From Rhodobacter sp. (GTDB lineage Bacteria > Pseudomonadota > Alphaproteobacteria > Rhodobacterales > Rhodobacteraceae): a DNA stretch of 64,000 bases. Each line of letters starts with the position of its first letter. Position 1 is the stretch's first letter. The notes below the pieces were generated by a model, which made no database searches, was not told the origin of the DNA, and saw only the letters and a program-made list of their open reading frames with translations. A program made the translations under genes and the position numbers. Shown one piece after another: positions 7,360 to 15,429 of the stretch. The stretch spans positions 62,001-126,000 of the forward strand of contig JACKKE010000008.1 in the NCBI GenBank assembly GCA_020637595.1. The letters run 5' to 3'.

Positions 7360-8616
7360 ATGAAGCCCAGTAACCTACAACAGGCCCGCATGCGCGAGCT
7401 GGATGAGATCGGCACCCGGTCCGACACGCGCGACGTGCTGGCCCGGGCGACGATGCAGGCCAAACGCGACTATGACGACTACTTTGTGGTCGATATCGAC
7501 GCCCATGTGTCCGAGGATCATTTCTGGGACGAGGTGATCGAGCTGATCGACAACGAGTATCTGCGCGATCTGGGTCAAAGCCAGTTGCGCGGCTTTGCCG
7601 GCAACAACGCGCTGCTGAACATCGTGCCGGGTCTGAGCCATCAGAGCGTGGGCGGACGAATCACCCACCAGGGCCGGCGCGAGCCCAATATCCCGCAAGG
7701 CGAGCACCCGTTTGTGGTCGCCGCGCAGCGCAGCATGGATGCGATGGGGCTGGACTATCAGATCGTCTTTCCCAGCGCGATGCTGCTTTTGGGGATGCAC
7801 CCGCAGGACGAGGTCGAGGTGGCGCTGGCCGGGGCCTTCAACCGCTGGACGGTCGAGCGCATCCTGCCGATGGACGAGCGTCTGAAGGCGCTGCTCTATC
7901 TGCCGTTCAACACGCCCGAAGCCTGCGAAAAGCTGGTCGAGAAATACGCCGACGCCAAGGACGTGATCGGTTTCACCGTCTGCTCGACCCGCAACAATGC
8001 GATCCATTCCGACGTCTACGCCCGGCTCTATGCGATGATCGAGGAAACTGGCAAGCCGCTGGCTTTCCATTCGGGGTATCACTGGGGCGACCCGTCCTTT
8101 GCGCAGCTCAACCGCTTTGCGACGATGCACGCGCTGTCGTTCACGCATTACAACCAGATTCATGTGTCGAACTGGCTGGTGAACGCGATGCCGGAACGCT
8201 TCCCCAAGCTGAAGATGCTGTGGGTGGAAAGCGGGCTGGCGTGGATCCCCTTCCTGATGCAGCGGCTGGACCACGAGATCCTGATGCGCCCCAGCGAGGC
8301 CCCGGGGATGAAGCGGCTGCCCAGCGAATACATGGCCGATATGTGGTATACCAGCCAGCCGATGGAGCGCACCAATATGGAGCTGCTGGAAAGCACCATG
8401 AAGGTGATGAAGGCCGAGACGCAGTTGCTCTATTCCTCGGACTGGCCGCACTGGGACTGGGACGCGCCGTCGGTGATCACCTCGCTGCCGTTCCTGTCGG
8501 ATCAGGCCAAGCGCAACATCCTGGGCCTCAACGCGGCGCGGCTCTTTAACCTCGAGGTCAAGCCGAAGAAGCCGCGCGCCGATGCGGTGCTGGCCAACCG
8601 TCCCGGGAGGTCGTGA
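7360..8616 (+). CDS. Amidohydrolase-2 family (ACMSD-like) metal-dependent hydrolase or decarboxylase
   Basis: The 418-residue protein has the amidohydrolase-2 TIM-barrel pattern: DIDAHVSEDHFW near residue 48 in place of the usual HxH, FHSGYHWGDP as the barrel His, and SSDWPHWDWD with the catalytic Asp near the C-terminus. Relatives include aminocarboxymuconate-semialdehyde decarboxylase and hydroxybenzoate decarboxylases, which use one divalent metal to decarboxylate or hydrate. The start at 7360 follows GGGGAGAGG. It opens an operon with a 104-residue protein and a Rieske ferredoxin. Decarboxylase versus hydrolase cannot be decided. Confidence 0.78.
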   Translation: MKPSNLQQARMRELDEIGTRSDTRDVLARATMQAKRDYDDYFVVDIDAHVSEDHFWDEVIELIDNEYLRDLGQSQLRGFAGNNALLNIVPGLSHQSVGGRITHQGRREPNIPQGEHPFVVAAQRSMDAMGLDYQIVFPSAMLLLGMHPQDEVEVALAGAFNRWTVERILPMDERLKALLYLPFNTPEACEKLVEKYADAKDVIGFTVCSTRNNAIHSDVYARLYAMIEETGKPLAFHSGYHWGDPSFAQLNRFATMHALSFTHYNQIHVSNWLVNAMPERFPKLKMLWVESGLAWIPFLMQRLDHEILMRPSEAPGMKRLPSEYMADMWYTSQPMERTNMELLESTMKVMKAETQLLYSSDWPHWDWDAPSVITSLPFLSDQAKRNILGLNAARLFNLEVKPKKPRADAVLANRPGRS

Positions 8617-8617
8617 C

Positions 8618-8932
8618 ATGAGTGAAACCATCGCACCCGCAGCGGAAGACCTGCGGCGTCTGTCGGCGCTGATTGCAGAGCTGCCGCAGGTCGTGGACCG
8701 CGTCAGTGCCGCGCGCCAGTCGGGGCAACTGTCCGAGATCGAGATCTCGGCGCTGGTCGCGGCCGCCGCGCGGCTCTTTGCCGATCGCATGGACCGTGAT
8801 CCGGCGACCGTGCTCGACGTTCCGCCCGACCGGCTGAACGCGACGCAGGCGGTCATGCTCATCAAGGCGTTGATGGAGGTCACCGACATCAACCTGTTCG
8901 ACCTGGCAATCTGGTATCGGAGGGCGGGATGA
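8618..8932 (+). CDS. Hypothetical 104-aa protein between amidohydrolase and Rieske ferredoxin
   Basis: I do not recognise a named family. The protein is short, largely helical in composition and acidic, with LSEIEISALVAAAARLFADR and INLFDLAIWYRRAG at the C-terminus, and has no signal peptide, membrane segment or Cys cluster. GGGAGG precedes the ATG by about ten bases. The gene starts one base after the amidohydrolase stop and its end overlaps the next ATG (ATGA), so it is an integral operon member. Position suggests a small subunit or accessory protein for the amidohydrolase. Confidence 0.7.
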   Translation: MSETIAPAAEDLRRLSALIAELPQVVDRVSAARQSGQLSEIEISALVAAAARLFADRMDRDPATVLDVPPDRLNATQAVMLIKALMEVTDINLFDLAIWYRRAG

Positions 8933-9321
8933 CCCAAGCCAGCAGCAAACCCGGCAGCGTGTCGATCGGCCGCTATGACGACCTGCGCCAGAAAGAGCGC
9001 GTGGTTCTGGATATCGACGGCACTTCGGTTGGCGTCTATTTCATCGGCGACGAAATCCGCGCCTGGCACAATACCTGCCCGCATTCGGGTGGTCCGGTCT
9101 GTCAGGGCAAGACCGTGCCGCGCACCCTGCAGGGTGTCGAGGAGGGCACCGGCAAGAGCCTGGGCCTGACGCTCGATCACAGCCGGCGGATGATCGTCTG
9201 CCCCTGGCACGGGTTCGAATTCGACCTGCTGACCGGCATCCACGCGATTGACGAGCGAACCCGTTTGCGGCCCGTGCCCGTCGCGCTGGTGGATGGCGAC
9301 GTTGTGCTGACCCTCGGCTGA
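8929..9321 (+). CDS. Rieske [2Fe-2S] ferredoxin
   Basis: The 130-residue protein has both Rieske motifs: CPHSGGPVC around residue 48 and CPWHGFEFD around residue 90, giving the Cys2-His2 cluster ligands. The spacing between the motifs is longer than in short BphF-type ferredoxins because of an insertion that includes VEEGTGKSLG. It overlaps the upstream gene by ATGA. Proteins like this pass electrons to ring-hydroxylating oxygenases, but no Rieske oxygenase is encoded in the window, so its partner is elsewhere or it has an unusual role with the amidohydrolase. Confidence 0.87.
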   Translation: MTQASSKPGSVSIGRYDDLRQKERVVLDIDGTSVGVYFIGDEIRAWHNTCPHSGGPVCQGKTVPRTLQGVEEGTGKSLGLTLDHSRRMIVCPWHGFEFDLLTGIHAIDERTRLRPVPVALVDGDVVLTLG

Positions 9322-9347
9322 GCCCCCGGCCAGCCCCGGATCTGCAG

Positions 9348-9376
9348 CCCCCGGCCCTGCCTGGCCGGGGGTTTTT
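9348..9376 (+). terminator. Rho-independent terminator after the Rieske operon
   Basis: CCCCCGGCC and GGCCGGGGG form a perfect 9-bp stem around a 6-base loop and are followed by five T. It lies 26 bases after the ferredoxin stop. Confidence 0.85.
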
Positions 9377-9414
9377 CTTGGTCTGATCCCGGAAATTTGC
9401 TTGACTGAACAAAT

Positions 9415-9444
9415 ATCGCAAAATAAGAAAATTTACAATCAAGG
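9415..9444 (+). promoter_or_regulatory. Promoter element upstream of the SDR-P450 operon (copy C)
   Basis: AAATAAGAAAATTTACAATC at 9421-9440 differs from copy A (3327-3347) mainly by two missing bases; TTTACA serves as a -35-like hexamer. It sits about 40 bases before the start of the SDR gene. Confidence 0.5.
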
Positions 9445-9480
9445 CGGGGCGTGGCCGCTGGATGGTGCAGGGAGGGGCAT

Positions 9481-10239
9481 ATGCCGTTGCGGGGCAAGGT
9501 GGCGCTGGTGACCGGCGCGGGATCGGGAATCGGACTCGACCTGGCGCGGGGGCTGGCCGAATGCGGCTGCCGGGTGGTGCTGGGCGATGTGCGCGGGGCA
9601 CCCGGCGCGGCCGAGGCGTTGCGCACCCAGGGGCATGAGGCGCTGGGCGCGGTCATGGACGTGACCCGCGACGACGACATCGCCGCGACGTTGCAGGCGG
9701 CGCAGCAGGCCTTTGGTGGGCTGGATGTGCTGGTCAACAACGCAGGCCTCTTTACGACGATCTCGCGCGCGCCCTTCGAGGATCTCAGCCTCGAGGAATG
9801 GGAGCGCGTCTTTGCCGTCAACGTTACCGGCGTCTTTCGCGTGGCGCGGGCGGCGTTGCCTCTGCTCAAGGCCTCGGGTGCGGGGCGGATCGTCAACATC
9901 ACCTCGGCCACCGTGCATTCGGCGCCACCCAACATGCTGCATTACGTGGCCACCAAGGGGGCGCTGACGGCGATGACCCGCAGCATGGCGCGCGAATTGG
10001 GCGCCTATGGCATCACCGTCAACGCCATCGCGCCGGGCTTCACCCTCAGCAGTGGCGTGATCGAGCGCGCGGGCGGCCAGCCCGACCCGCAGGCCGAGCG
10101 CGCCCGCGCCGCCCGCGCCGTCAAGCGTGATCAGGTTCCACAGGATCTGGTCGGCGCCACCTGCTTCTTTGCCGGGGATACCTCGGCCTTTGTCACCGGC
10201 CAAACCCTCGTCGTCGATGGCGGCGTGGTGATGCGCTGA
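9481..10239 (+). CDS. Short-chain dehydrogenase/reductase (SDR)
   Basis: The 252-residue protein is a classical SDR: TGAGSGIG at residues 11-18 for the dinucleotide, DVLVNNAG, the catalytic Ser in NITSAT, Tyr and Lys in YVATK, and VTGQTLVVDGG at the C-terminus. The start at 9481 follows GGGAGGGG. It is the first gene before the P450 (19-bp gap), so it probably oxidises an alcohol or dihydrodiol produced by one of the oxygenases. A LigC-like oxidation of a ring-cleavage hemiacetal is possible but LigC belongs to another family. The cofactor is likely NAD because an acidic residue (Asp in VVLGDVR) follows the second strand. Confidence 0.85.
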   Translation: MPLRGKVALVTGAGSGIGLDLARGLAECGCRVVLGDVRGAPGAAEALRTQGHEALGAVMDVTRDDDIAATLQAAQQAFGGLDVLVNNAGLFTTISRAPFEDLSLEEWERVFAVNVTGVFRVARAALPLLKASGAGRIVNITSATVHSAPPNMLHYVATKGALTAMTRSMARELGAYGITVNAIAPGFTLSSGVIERAGGQPDPQAERARAARAVKRDQVPQDLVGATCFFAGDTSAFVTGQTLVVDGGVVMR

Positions 10240-10258
10240 GCCCAGAAAGGGGTTTCCC

Positions 10259-11488
10259 ATGCCGTTCGAGAATATTGACGCGCGGATCGCGGATCCCGCG
10301 ACCTATCAGGATCCGGCCGCCTGCCAGGCCCTGTTCGCCCATCTGCGGGCCACCGACCCGGTGCGCTGGACCGCGCCGCAAGGCTATCGGCCGTTCTGGC
10401 TGGTGACGCGGCACGCCGATGTGCGCGACGTCGAAAGCCGCCCCGACATCTTTCTGAACGGGCCGCGCATTGTCCTGCGGCCGATCGCGGTCGAGGAGGC
10501 CCTGGCCGCGCAGCAGGCCGGGCGCAAGGATCTGATCCGCTCGATGAACGCGATGGACGGCGACGAGCACCGCAAGGTGCGCGGGCTGACCAGCCGCCAG
10601 TTCATGTTGCCGCCGGTGCGCCAGATGGCACCCAAGATCGACGCCATCGCCCGCGAATTCGTGCAGCGGCTGATCGACAAGGGCCCCGAGACCGACTTTT
10701 TCCAGGAGGTCGCCGTCTGGTATCCGCTGCGCGTGGTCATGCTGCTGCTGGGTGTCCCGGCTGCGGACGAGGCCCTGATGCTGAAGCTGACGCGCGAGAT
10801 CTTCGAGCAGCGCCCGGACACCGACAAGGCCCAGCAGGGGCAGGCGCGGTTGGGGTTCTTCGACTATTTCGGCGCGCTGCTGGCGGATCGCCGCCAGACC
10901 CCGCGCGACGATCTGGCCAGCGCCATCGCCAATGCCACGATCGACGGCCAGCCGCTGCCGGAATTCGAGTCGCTCTCCTACTGCCTGACTGTGGCGACGG
11001 CGGGGCACGACACCACCAGTGCGACGATCTCGGGCGGGTTGCTGGCGCTGATGACGCACCCTGAGCAGATGCAGCGCCTGCGCGACAATCCCGCGCTGAT
11101 CGACAGCGCGGTGGATGAGATGATCCGCTGGGTCGCGCCGGTGAAACACTTCTTCCGCACCGCTGCCGTGGACACACAGATTGCCGGCACGACAATCAAG
11201 GCGGGCGATTCGGTGATGATCTCGTTCCCGTCGCCCGGGTTCGACGAAGCGGTGTTCGACGCGCCGACCGAATTCCGCATCGACCGCACGCCGAACCCGC
11301 ATCTGGCGCTGGGTTCGGGGCCGCATGCCTGTCTGGGCCAGCACCTGGCGCGGCTGGAGATCAAGCAGTTCTTCCTGGCCCTGTTCGATCGGATCGACAC
11401 GATCGCCCTGAATGGCACGCCGACCTATTCGCCCAGCAATTTCATCAGTGGGCTGAGCAGCCTGCCCGTGCGCTTCACCGTCAAGTAA
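10259..11488 (+). CDS. Cytochrome P450
   Basis: The 409-residue bacterial class I P450 shows the I-helix oxygen-activation motif AGHDTT, the K-helix ExxR as DEMIR, and the heme-ligand loop LGSGPHACLG with the axial Cys. There is no membrane anchor. The next gene is a [2Fe-2S] ferredoxin, the expected redox partner; no ferredoxin reductase lies in the window. In aromatic clusters such P450s (for example CYP199-type) demethylate methoxybenzoates or hydroxylate the ring or side chain. The substrate is not predictable here. Confidence 0.92.
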   Translation: MPFENIDARIADPATYQDPAACQALFAHLRATDPVRWTAPQGYRPFWLVTRHADVRDVESRPDIFLNGPRIVLRPIAVEEALAAQQAGRKDLIRSMNAMDGDEHRKVRGLTSRQFMLPPVRQMAPKIDAIAREFVQRLIDKGPETDFFQEVAVWYPLRVVMLLLGVPAADEALMLKLTREIFEQRPDTDKAQQGQARLGFFDYFGALLADRRQTPRDDLASAIANATIDGQPLPEFESLSYCLTVATAGHDTTSATISGGLLALMTHPEQMQRLRDNPALIDSAVDEMIRWVAPVKHFFRTAAVDTQIAGTTIKAGDSVMISFPSPGFDEAVFDAPTEFRIDRTPNPHLALGSGPHACLGQHLARLEIKQFFLALFDRIDTIALNGTPTYSPSNFISGLSSLPVRFTVK

Positions 11489-11509
11489 GCGCCGACCAGA
11501 GAGGTTCCG

Positions 11510-11833
11510 ATGGTTACCATAACGCTGACCCTGCGCGATGGCACCTGCCGCACCATTGACGCGGCCGAGGGGTATTCCCTGATGGAGGCGATCCGCGCCG
11601 CCGGCATCGACGAGGTCGAGGCGGCGTGCGGCGGGTCATGTTCCTGCGCGACCTGCCATGTCTATGTCGATGCCGCCGCGCCCGGGTCTCTGCCGCCTCT
11701 CTCGGATGATGAGGATGCTTTGCTGGATTTCACCGACACCCGGCAGGAGAATTCCCGGCTGTCGTGCCAGATCACCCTGCGGCCAGAACACGCCGGGCTG
11801 GCGGTGACCATCGCCCCCCCCGACGCAGGCTGA
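11510..11833 (+). CDS. [2Fe-2S] ferredoxin, adrenodoxin/putidaredoxin type
   Basis: The 107-residue protein has the vertebrate-type ferredoxin motif CGGSCSCATCHVYV with three cluster cysteines and a fourth in SRLSCQI. Such ferredoxins shuttle electrons from a NAD(P)H-dependent reductase to class I P450s. It follows the P450 by 21 bp and is certainly its partner by context. Confidence 0.92.
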   Translation: MVTITLTLRDGTCRTIDAAEGYSLMEAIRAAGIDEVEAACGGSCSCATCHVYVDAAAPGSLPPLSDDEDALLDFTDTRQENSRLSCQITLRPEHAGLAVTIAPPDAG

Positions 11834-11836
11834 GCG

Positions 11837-12538
11837 GTGCGGATCGCGCAAACGCTGCTGGCCTCGGACGCCTTTGCGCGGCTGCCCTTTGTCGAGCCCG
11901 CGCGCGGCCCGCGCGACCGTTCGGCGGCGGTGCGCCGCGCGATCACCGAGGTGGCCGCGGCGCAGTTCCTCGATCACGGCTATGCCGCGGTCTCGACGCA
12001 TGACATCTCGCGTCTGGCGGGCACGCATCAGGGGCTGATCCGCTATCATTTCGGCAGCAAGCTGGGTCTGTGGCAGGCCGCGATGGACAGCTATTTCGGA
12101 AGGTTTCGCAATGAGTTGCACGCAACTCTGGCGGCGCTTGACGGCAGCGACGACCGTGATTTCCTGCATGCGGCGGTATCGCATGTGATCCTGTGGCACG
12201 GGCAGCACCGGCCCCTGGTGCAAAAGGCGATGACGCAGATCAACCAGCACGACGACGAAAGCCTGTCGTGGCTGGTCAGCCGTCATATCCGCGCGGTCTA
12301 TGACCTCTATCAGCGGATCTTTCAACTGGGGCAACAACGCGGGCTGGTCCGTCCGGTGCCGCTGCCGAACCTCTATTACATCCTGTTTCTGTGCGGCTCG
12401 ATCTTTGCCCTGCGCCGGGAAATCCACCTGGTGACCGGGTTGGAAACTGCCGGCGAGGGCTTTGACCGGGACCACGCCGAGGCCGTGGTGGCGTTGTTGC
12501 TGGTCGAAGAATCCACGGCCGGATCGAAATTAAAATAA
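11837..12538 (+). CDS. TetR-family transcriptional regulator
   Basis: The 233-residue product starts at GTG three bases after the ferredoxin stop. Its HTH lies at about residues 35-80 (THDISRLAGTHQGLIRYHF), and the remaining all-helical domain binds an unknown ligand. A 25-30 residue N-terminal extension precedes the first helix. It is co-transcribed with the P450 genes and lies just before the FAD-monooxygenase promoter, so it may control either or both. A third regulator in this cluster suggests layered control with the two IclR proteins. Confidence 0.85.
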   Translation: MRIAQTLLASDAFARLPFVEPARGPRDRSAAVRRAITEVAAAQFLDHGYAAVSTHDISRLAGTHQGLIRYHFGSKLGLWQAAMDSYFGRFRNELHATLAALDGSDDRDFLHAAVSHVILWHGQHRPLVQKAMTQINQHDDESLSWLVSRHIRAVYDLYQRIFQLGQQRGLVRPVPLPNLYYILFLCGSIFALRREIHLVTGLETAGEGFDRDHAEAVVALLLVEESTAGSKLK

Positions 12539-12540
12539 TC

Positions 12541-12568
12541 TCACAATAAGAAAAAACTTGCACATCAC
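12541..12568 (+). promoter_or_regulatory. Promoter element upstream of the FAD monooxygenase (copy D)
   Basis: AATAAGAAAAAACTTGCACATCA (12545-12567; TTGCAC as -35-like hexamer) resembles copy C upstream of 9481 and copy E upstream of 14371. It starts two bases after the TetR stop codon. Confidence 0.45.
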
Positions 12569-12615
12569 GACGTAATCCTTAACGTGTCAATCATTGGCCG
12601 AGAGGGAGGAATCAG

Positions 12616-14256
12616 ATGAAGACCGATGTGCTGATCGTCGGGGCTGGACCGGTTGGTCTCAGCCTGGCACTGGAGCTGGCGCATCATGGTGTGCGCTCGG
12701 TTGTCGTCGAGCAGCGCGCCAAGGGCGGCTTTATGACGGTGCGCTGCAACCATATCTCGTCCCGGTCGATGGAGTTCTTCCGCCGTCATGGCCTGGCCGA
12801 CACCATCCGCCAGACCGGGCTGCCCGTGGACTATCCGCAGGATGTCTCCTATCGGACTGCGACCACCGGGGTTGAGCTGTCGCGCATCAAGATCGCGGCG
12901 CGGGGCGACCGCAAGACCGATCGCGATACCGGCGTCGATGCAGGCTGGCCCACCGCCGAGCCGCCGCACCGGATGAACCAGATCTATCTGGAACCCCTGA
13001 TGATCGACGCGGCCGAGGCTCGGCCCGAGATCACGCTGCTGTTCCAGCACGAGATGCTGGAGTTCACCCAGAACGACGCCGCAGTCACCGCCCGGGTCAG
13101 GACCGATGCCGGGGACGAGATGTCCATCCAGGCGCAGTATCTGGCCGGTTGCGATGGCGGTGGGTCGCGGGTGCGCAAGGCGATCGGCGCCAAGCTCGAA
13201 GGCGACGCGGTGATCCAGCGCGTGCAGTCGACCTATCTGCGCGCGCCGGGGCTGATCGCGGCGATGCAGGTGCCGCCTTGCTGGTGCATGTTCTCGATGA
13301 ACCCGCGCCGTAGCGGCAACATCTATTCCATCGACGGCAAGGAGCTGTGGCTGGTCCACAACTATCTGCGCGATGACGAGGCCGATTTCGACTCGGTCGA
13401 CCGTGATCGTTGCCTGCGCGATATCTTTGGTGTCGGGCCGGATTTCGAATATGAAATTCTCAATATCGAAGATTGGTTTGGTCGTCGCCTGGTCGTCGAT
13501 AAATTGCGCGACGGGCGGGTGTTCCTGGCGGGCGACGCGTCGCATCTGTGGGTGCCCTATGCCGGCTACGGGATGAATGCCGGGATTGCCGATGCTTTCG
13601 ACCTGGGCTGGATCCTGGGCGCGGTGATCAGCGGATGGGGTGGTCCGGCGCTGCTGGACGCCTATGTCGCCGAGCGTGGCCCGATCACCGAGCAGGTCAG
13701 CCGCTTTGCGATGGACCACTGCATGAAGATGGCCGCGCAGCGCAGCGCGATCCCCGCAGCCATCGAGGACGCCACCCCAGAGGGCGAGGCCGCGCGCGCC
13801 CACATGGGCCGCGAGACCTATGACCTGAATGTCCAGCAATACGCCGCAAAAGGGCTAAACTATGGGTATTTCTATGAGAATACCCCTGTGATCCTGGCCG
13901 ATGGCGGGGTGCCGCCGGGCTACGCGATGGCCGAGTATACGCCCTCGACGGTGCCGGGCTGCCGGGTTCCGCATTTCGTCCTGCCGGATGGGCGCTCGCT
14001 CTACGATACGTTCGGCACCGGCTACACCCTGCTGCGGCTTGATCCGAGGGCGGATGTCACCGGCTTTGTCGCAGCAGCAGAGGCGGTGGGGATGCCCTTG
14101 GGGGTGCTCGACATCGCGCCCGAAGATCCCGGGGTCGCCGCGCTCTACACCCATCCGCTGGTGCTGGTGCGCCCGGATCAGCATGTCGCCTGGCGTGGCG
14201 CTGCCGAGGGGGCGGACCCGGCGGCGATCCTGGACCGGCTGCGCGGCGTTAGGTAA
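12616..14256 (+). CDS. FAD-dependent aromatic monooxygenase (MhpA/PheA-TfdB type)
   Basis: The 546-residue protein has the N-terminal FAD dinucleotide motif GAGPVGLSLALELA, the central CDGGGSRVRKAIG (DG motif) and the FAD-ribityl motif LAGDASHLWVPYAGYGMN, then a C-terminal thioredoxin-like domain (about 440-546) typical of phenol and 3-hydroxyphenylpropionate hydroxylases. It inserts one oxygen ortho or para to a phenolic OH using NAD(P)H. GGGAGGAATC precedes the ATG. It is a single-gene unit with its own promoter between TetR and the ligJ-like gene. The substrate is unknown. Confidence 0.87.
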   Translation: MKTDVLIVGAGPVGLSLALELAHHGVRSVVVEQRAKGGFMTVRCNHISSRSMEFFRRHGLADTIRQTGLPVDYPQDVSYRTATTGVELSRIKIAARGDRKTDRDTGVDAGWPTAEPPHRMNQIYLEPLMIDAAEARPEITLLFQHEMLEFTQNDAAVTARVRTDAGDEMSIQAQYLAGCDGGGSRVRKAIGAKLEGDAVIQRVQSTYLRAPGLIAAMQVPPCWCMFSMNPRRSGNIYSIDGKELWLVHNYLRDDEADFDSVDRDRCLRDIFGVGPDFEYEILNIEDWFGRRLVVDKLRDGRVFLAGDASHLWVPYAGYGMNAGIADAFDLGWILGAVISGWGGPALLDAYVAERGPITEQVSRFAMDHCMKMAAQRSAIPAAIEDATPEGEAARAHMGRETYDLNVQQYAAKGLNYGYFYENTPVILADGGVPPGYAMAEYTPSTVPGCRVPHFVLPDGRSLYDTFGTGYTLLRLDPRADVTGFVAAAEAVGMPLGVLDIAPEDPGVAALYTHPLVLVRPDQHVAWRGAAEGADPAAILDRLRGVR

Positions 14257-14263
14257 AAAAAGC

Positions 14264-14293
14264 CGAATAATGATAAATCTTGACACATCATTT
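14264..14293 (+). promoter_or_regulatory. Promoter element upstream of ligJ-pobA-like operon (copy E)
   Basis: AATAATGATAAATCTTGACA contains a perfect -35 hexamer TTGACA and is followed by CATCA, as in copy D. It starts eight bases after the monooxygenase stop. Confidence 0.5.
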
Positions 14294-14370
14294 CAGCCCG
14301 CCCATTGTGCCCCCAGCACAGGCGGAACGGCCGGATGCCCGGTTGCGGGCGCACAGGGAGGACACGCGCG

Positions 14371-15393
14371 ATGATCATCGACTGCCATGCGCATATGGCC
14401 GTGCCGGGCAAGCTGCCGGCGTGGAAGGCCAGCCTGCTGTCCCATCGCGGCGCGCACGGACGCAAGGCGCCCAGCTTTACCGCGCAGGAGATCGACAGCG
14501 CCTTTACCCGCGTCGAGATGGCGGAATACGGGCATCTCGAATGTCTGGAACGGGTGGGCGTGACGCATCAGCTGCTGTCGCCGCGCCCCTTCCAGCTGAT
14601 GCATTCCGAAGAGCCCAAGAAGCTGGTGCACTGGTATGCCGAGGTGGTGAACGATCTGATCGCGCAGCAATGCGCGCAGTATCCGGGCAAGTTCACCGGC
14701 ATCGCCGGTCTGCCGCAGGCCGGCGACAGCCCGATCGAGGACTGCCTGCCCGAGCTGGAGCGCACCGTGACCGAGCTGGGCTTTCGCGGCTGCCTGCTGA
14801 ACCCGGATCCCTTTGAAAACAACGGCCGCAAGGCGCCGCCGATGGGCGATCGCTACTGGTATCCGCTCTACGAAAAGCTGTGCGAGCTGGACGTGGTGGC
14901 GCATATCCACTCGGCCAGTTCGCGCCTCGTGGACCGCGAACCCTATTCGCTGCACTTCATCAACGAGGAAACCACTGCCGTTTACGGGCTGTGCAAATCG
15001 ACCGTGCTCGATGATTTCCCGGATCTGAAGATCCTGGTCAGCCACGGCGGCGGCGCGATCCCCTATCAGGTGGGCCGGTTCGACGCGACCAGCGTGCCGC
15101 GCAAGGGGATGGATGTGTCGGGCTCGCGGTTCCTGACCCGGCTGCGCAAGCTCTACTTCGACACCGTCCTCTATTCGCGCGAAGCAATCGAGCTGCTGGT
15201 CAAGACCGTCGGCCCCTCGCGCTGCCTTTACGGCGCCGAGATGCCGGGCGTCGGCTCGTCGATCAACCCGGACACCGGGCGGGCCTTCGACGACATCATT
15301 CCCTTTATCCGCGACCTCGATTTCATCACCGAGGACGAGAAGGCGGACATTTTGGGGCGGAACGCGGCGCGGGTCTTTGGCCTGACGCTCTGA
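14371..15393 (+). CDS. ligJ: 4-oxalomesaconate hydratase, LigJ-type amidohydrolase
   Basis: The 340-residue protein is very similar in order and wording to Sphingobium LigJ: MIIDCHAHM at the N-terminus, LLSPRPFQLMHS, GDRYWYPLYEKLCELD, PYSLHFINEET, LVSHGGGAIPYQVGRF and GVGSSINPDTG. LigJ uses one Zn(II) bound by HxH and barrel His residues to hydrate 4-oxalomesaconate to 4-carboxy-4-hydroxy-2-oxoadipate in the protocatechuate 4,5-cleavage and gallate pathways. The start at 14371 follows GGGAGGAC and gives the HxH right at the N-terminus as expected. It precedes the PobA-like gene by 36 bp. Together with RraA-type aldolases it argues that OMA or a close analogue is an intermediate. Confidence 0.88.
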   Translation: MIIDCHAHMAVPGKLPAWKASLLSHRGAHGRKAPSFTAQEIDSAFTRVEMAEYGHLECLERVGVTHQLLSPRPFQLMHSEEPKKLVHWYAEVVNDLIAQQCAQYPGKFTGIAGLPQAGDSPIEDCLPELERTVTELGFRGCLLNPDPFENNGRKAPPMGDRYWYPLYEKLCELDVVAHIHSASSRLVDREPYSLHFINEETTAVYGLCKSTVLDDFPDLKILVSHGGGAIPYQVGRFDATSVPRKGMDVSGSRFLTRLRKLYFDTVLYSREAIELLVKTVGPSRCLYGAEMPGVGSSINPDTGRAFDDIIPFIRDLDFITEDEKADILGRNAARVFGLTL

Positions 15394-15429
15394 CCCGCCG
15401 GACCGACATACAAGACCGGAGAATTACGG

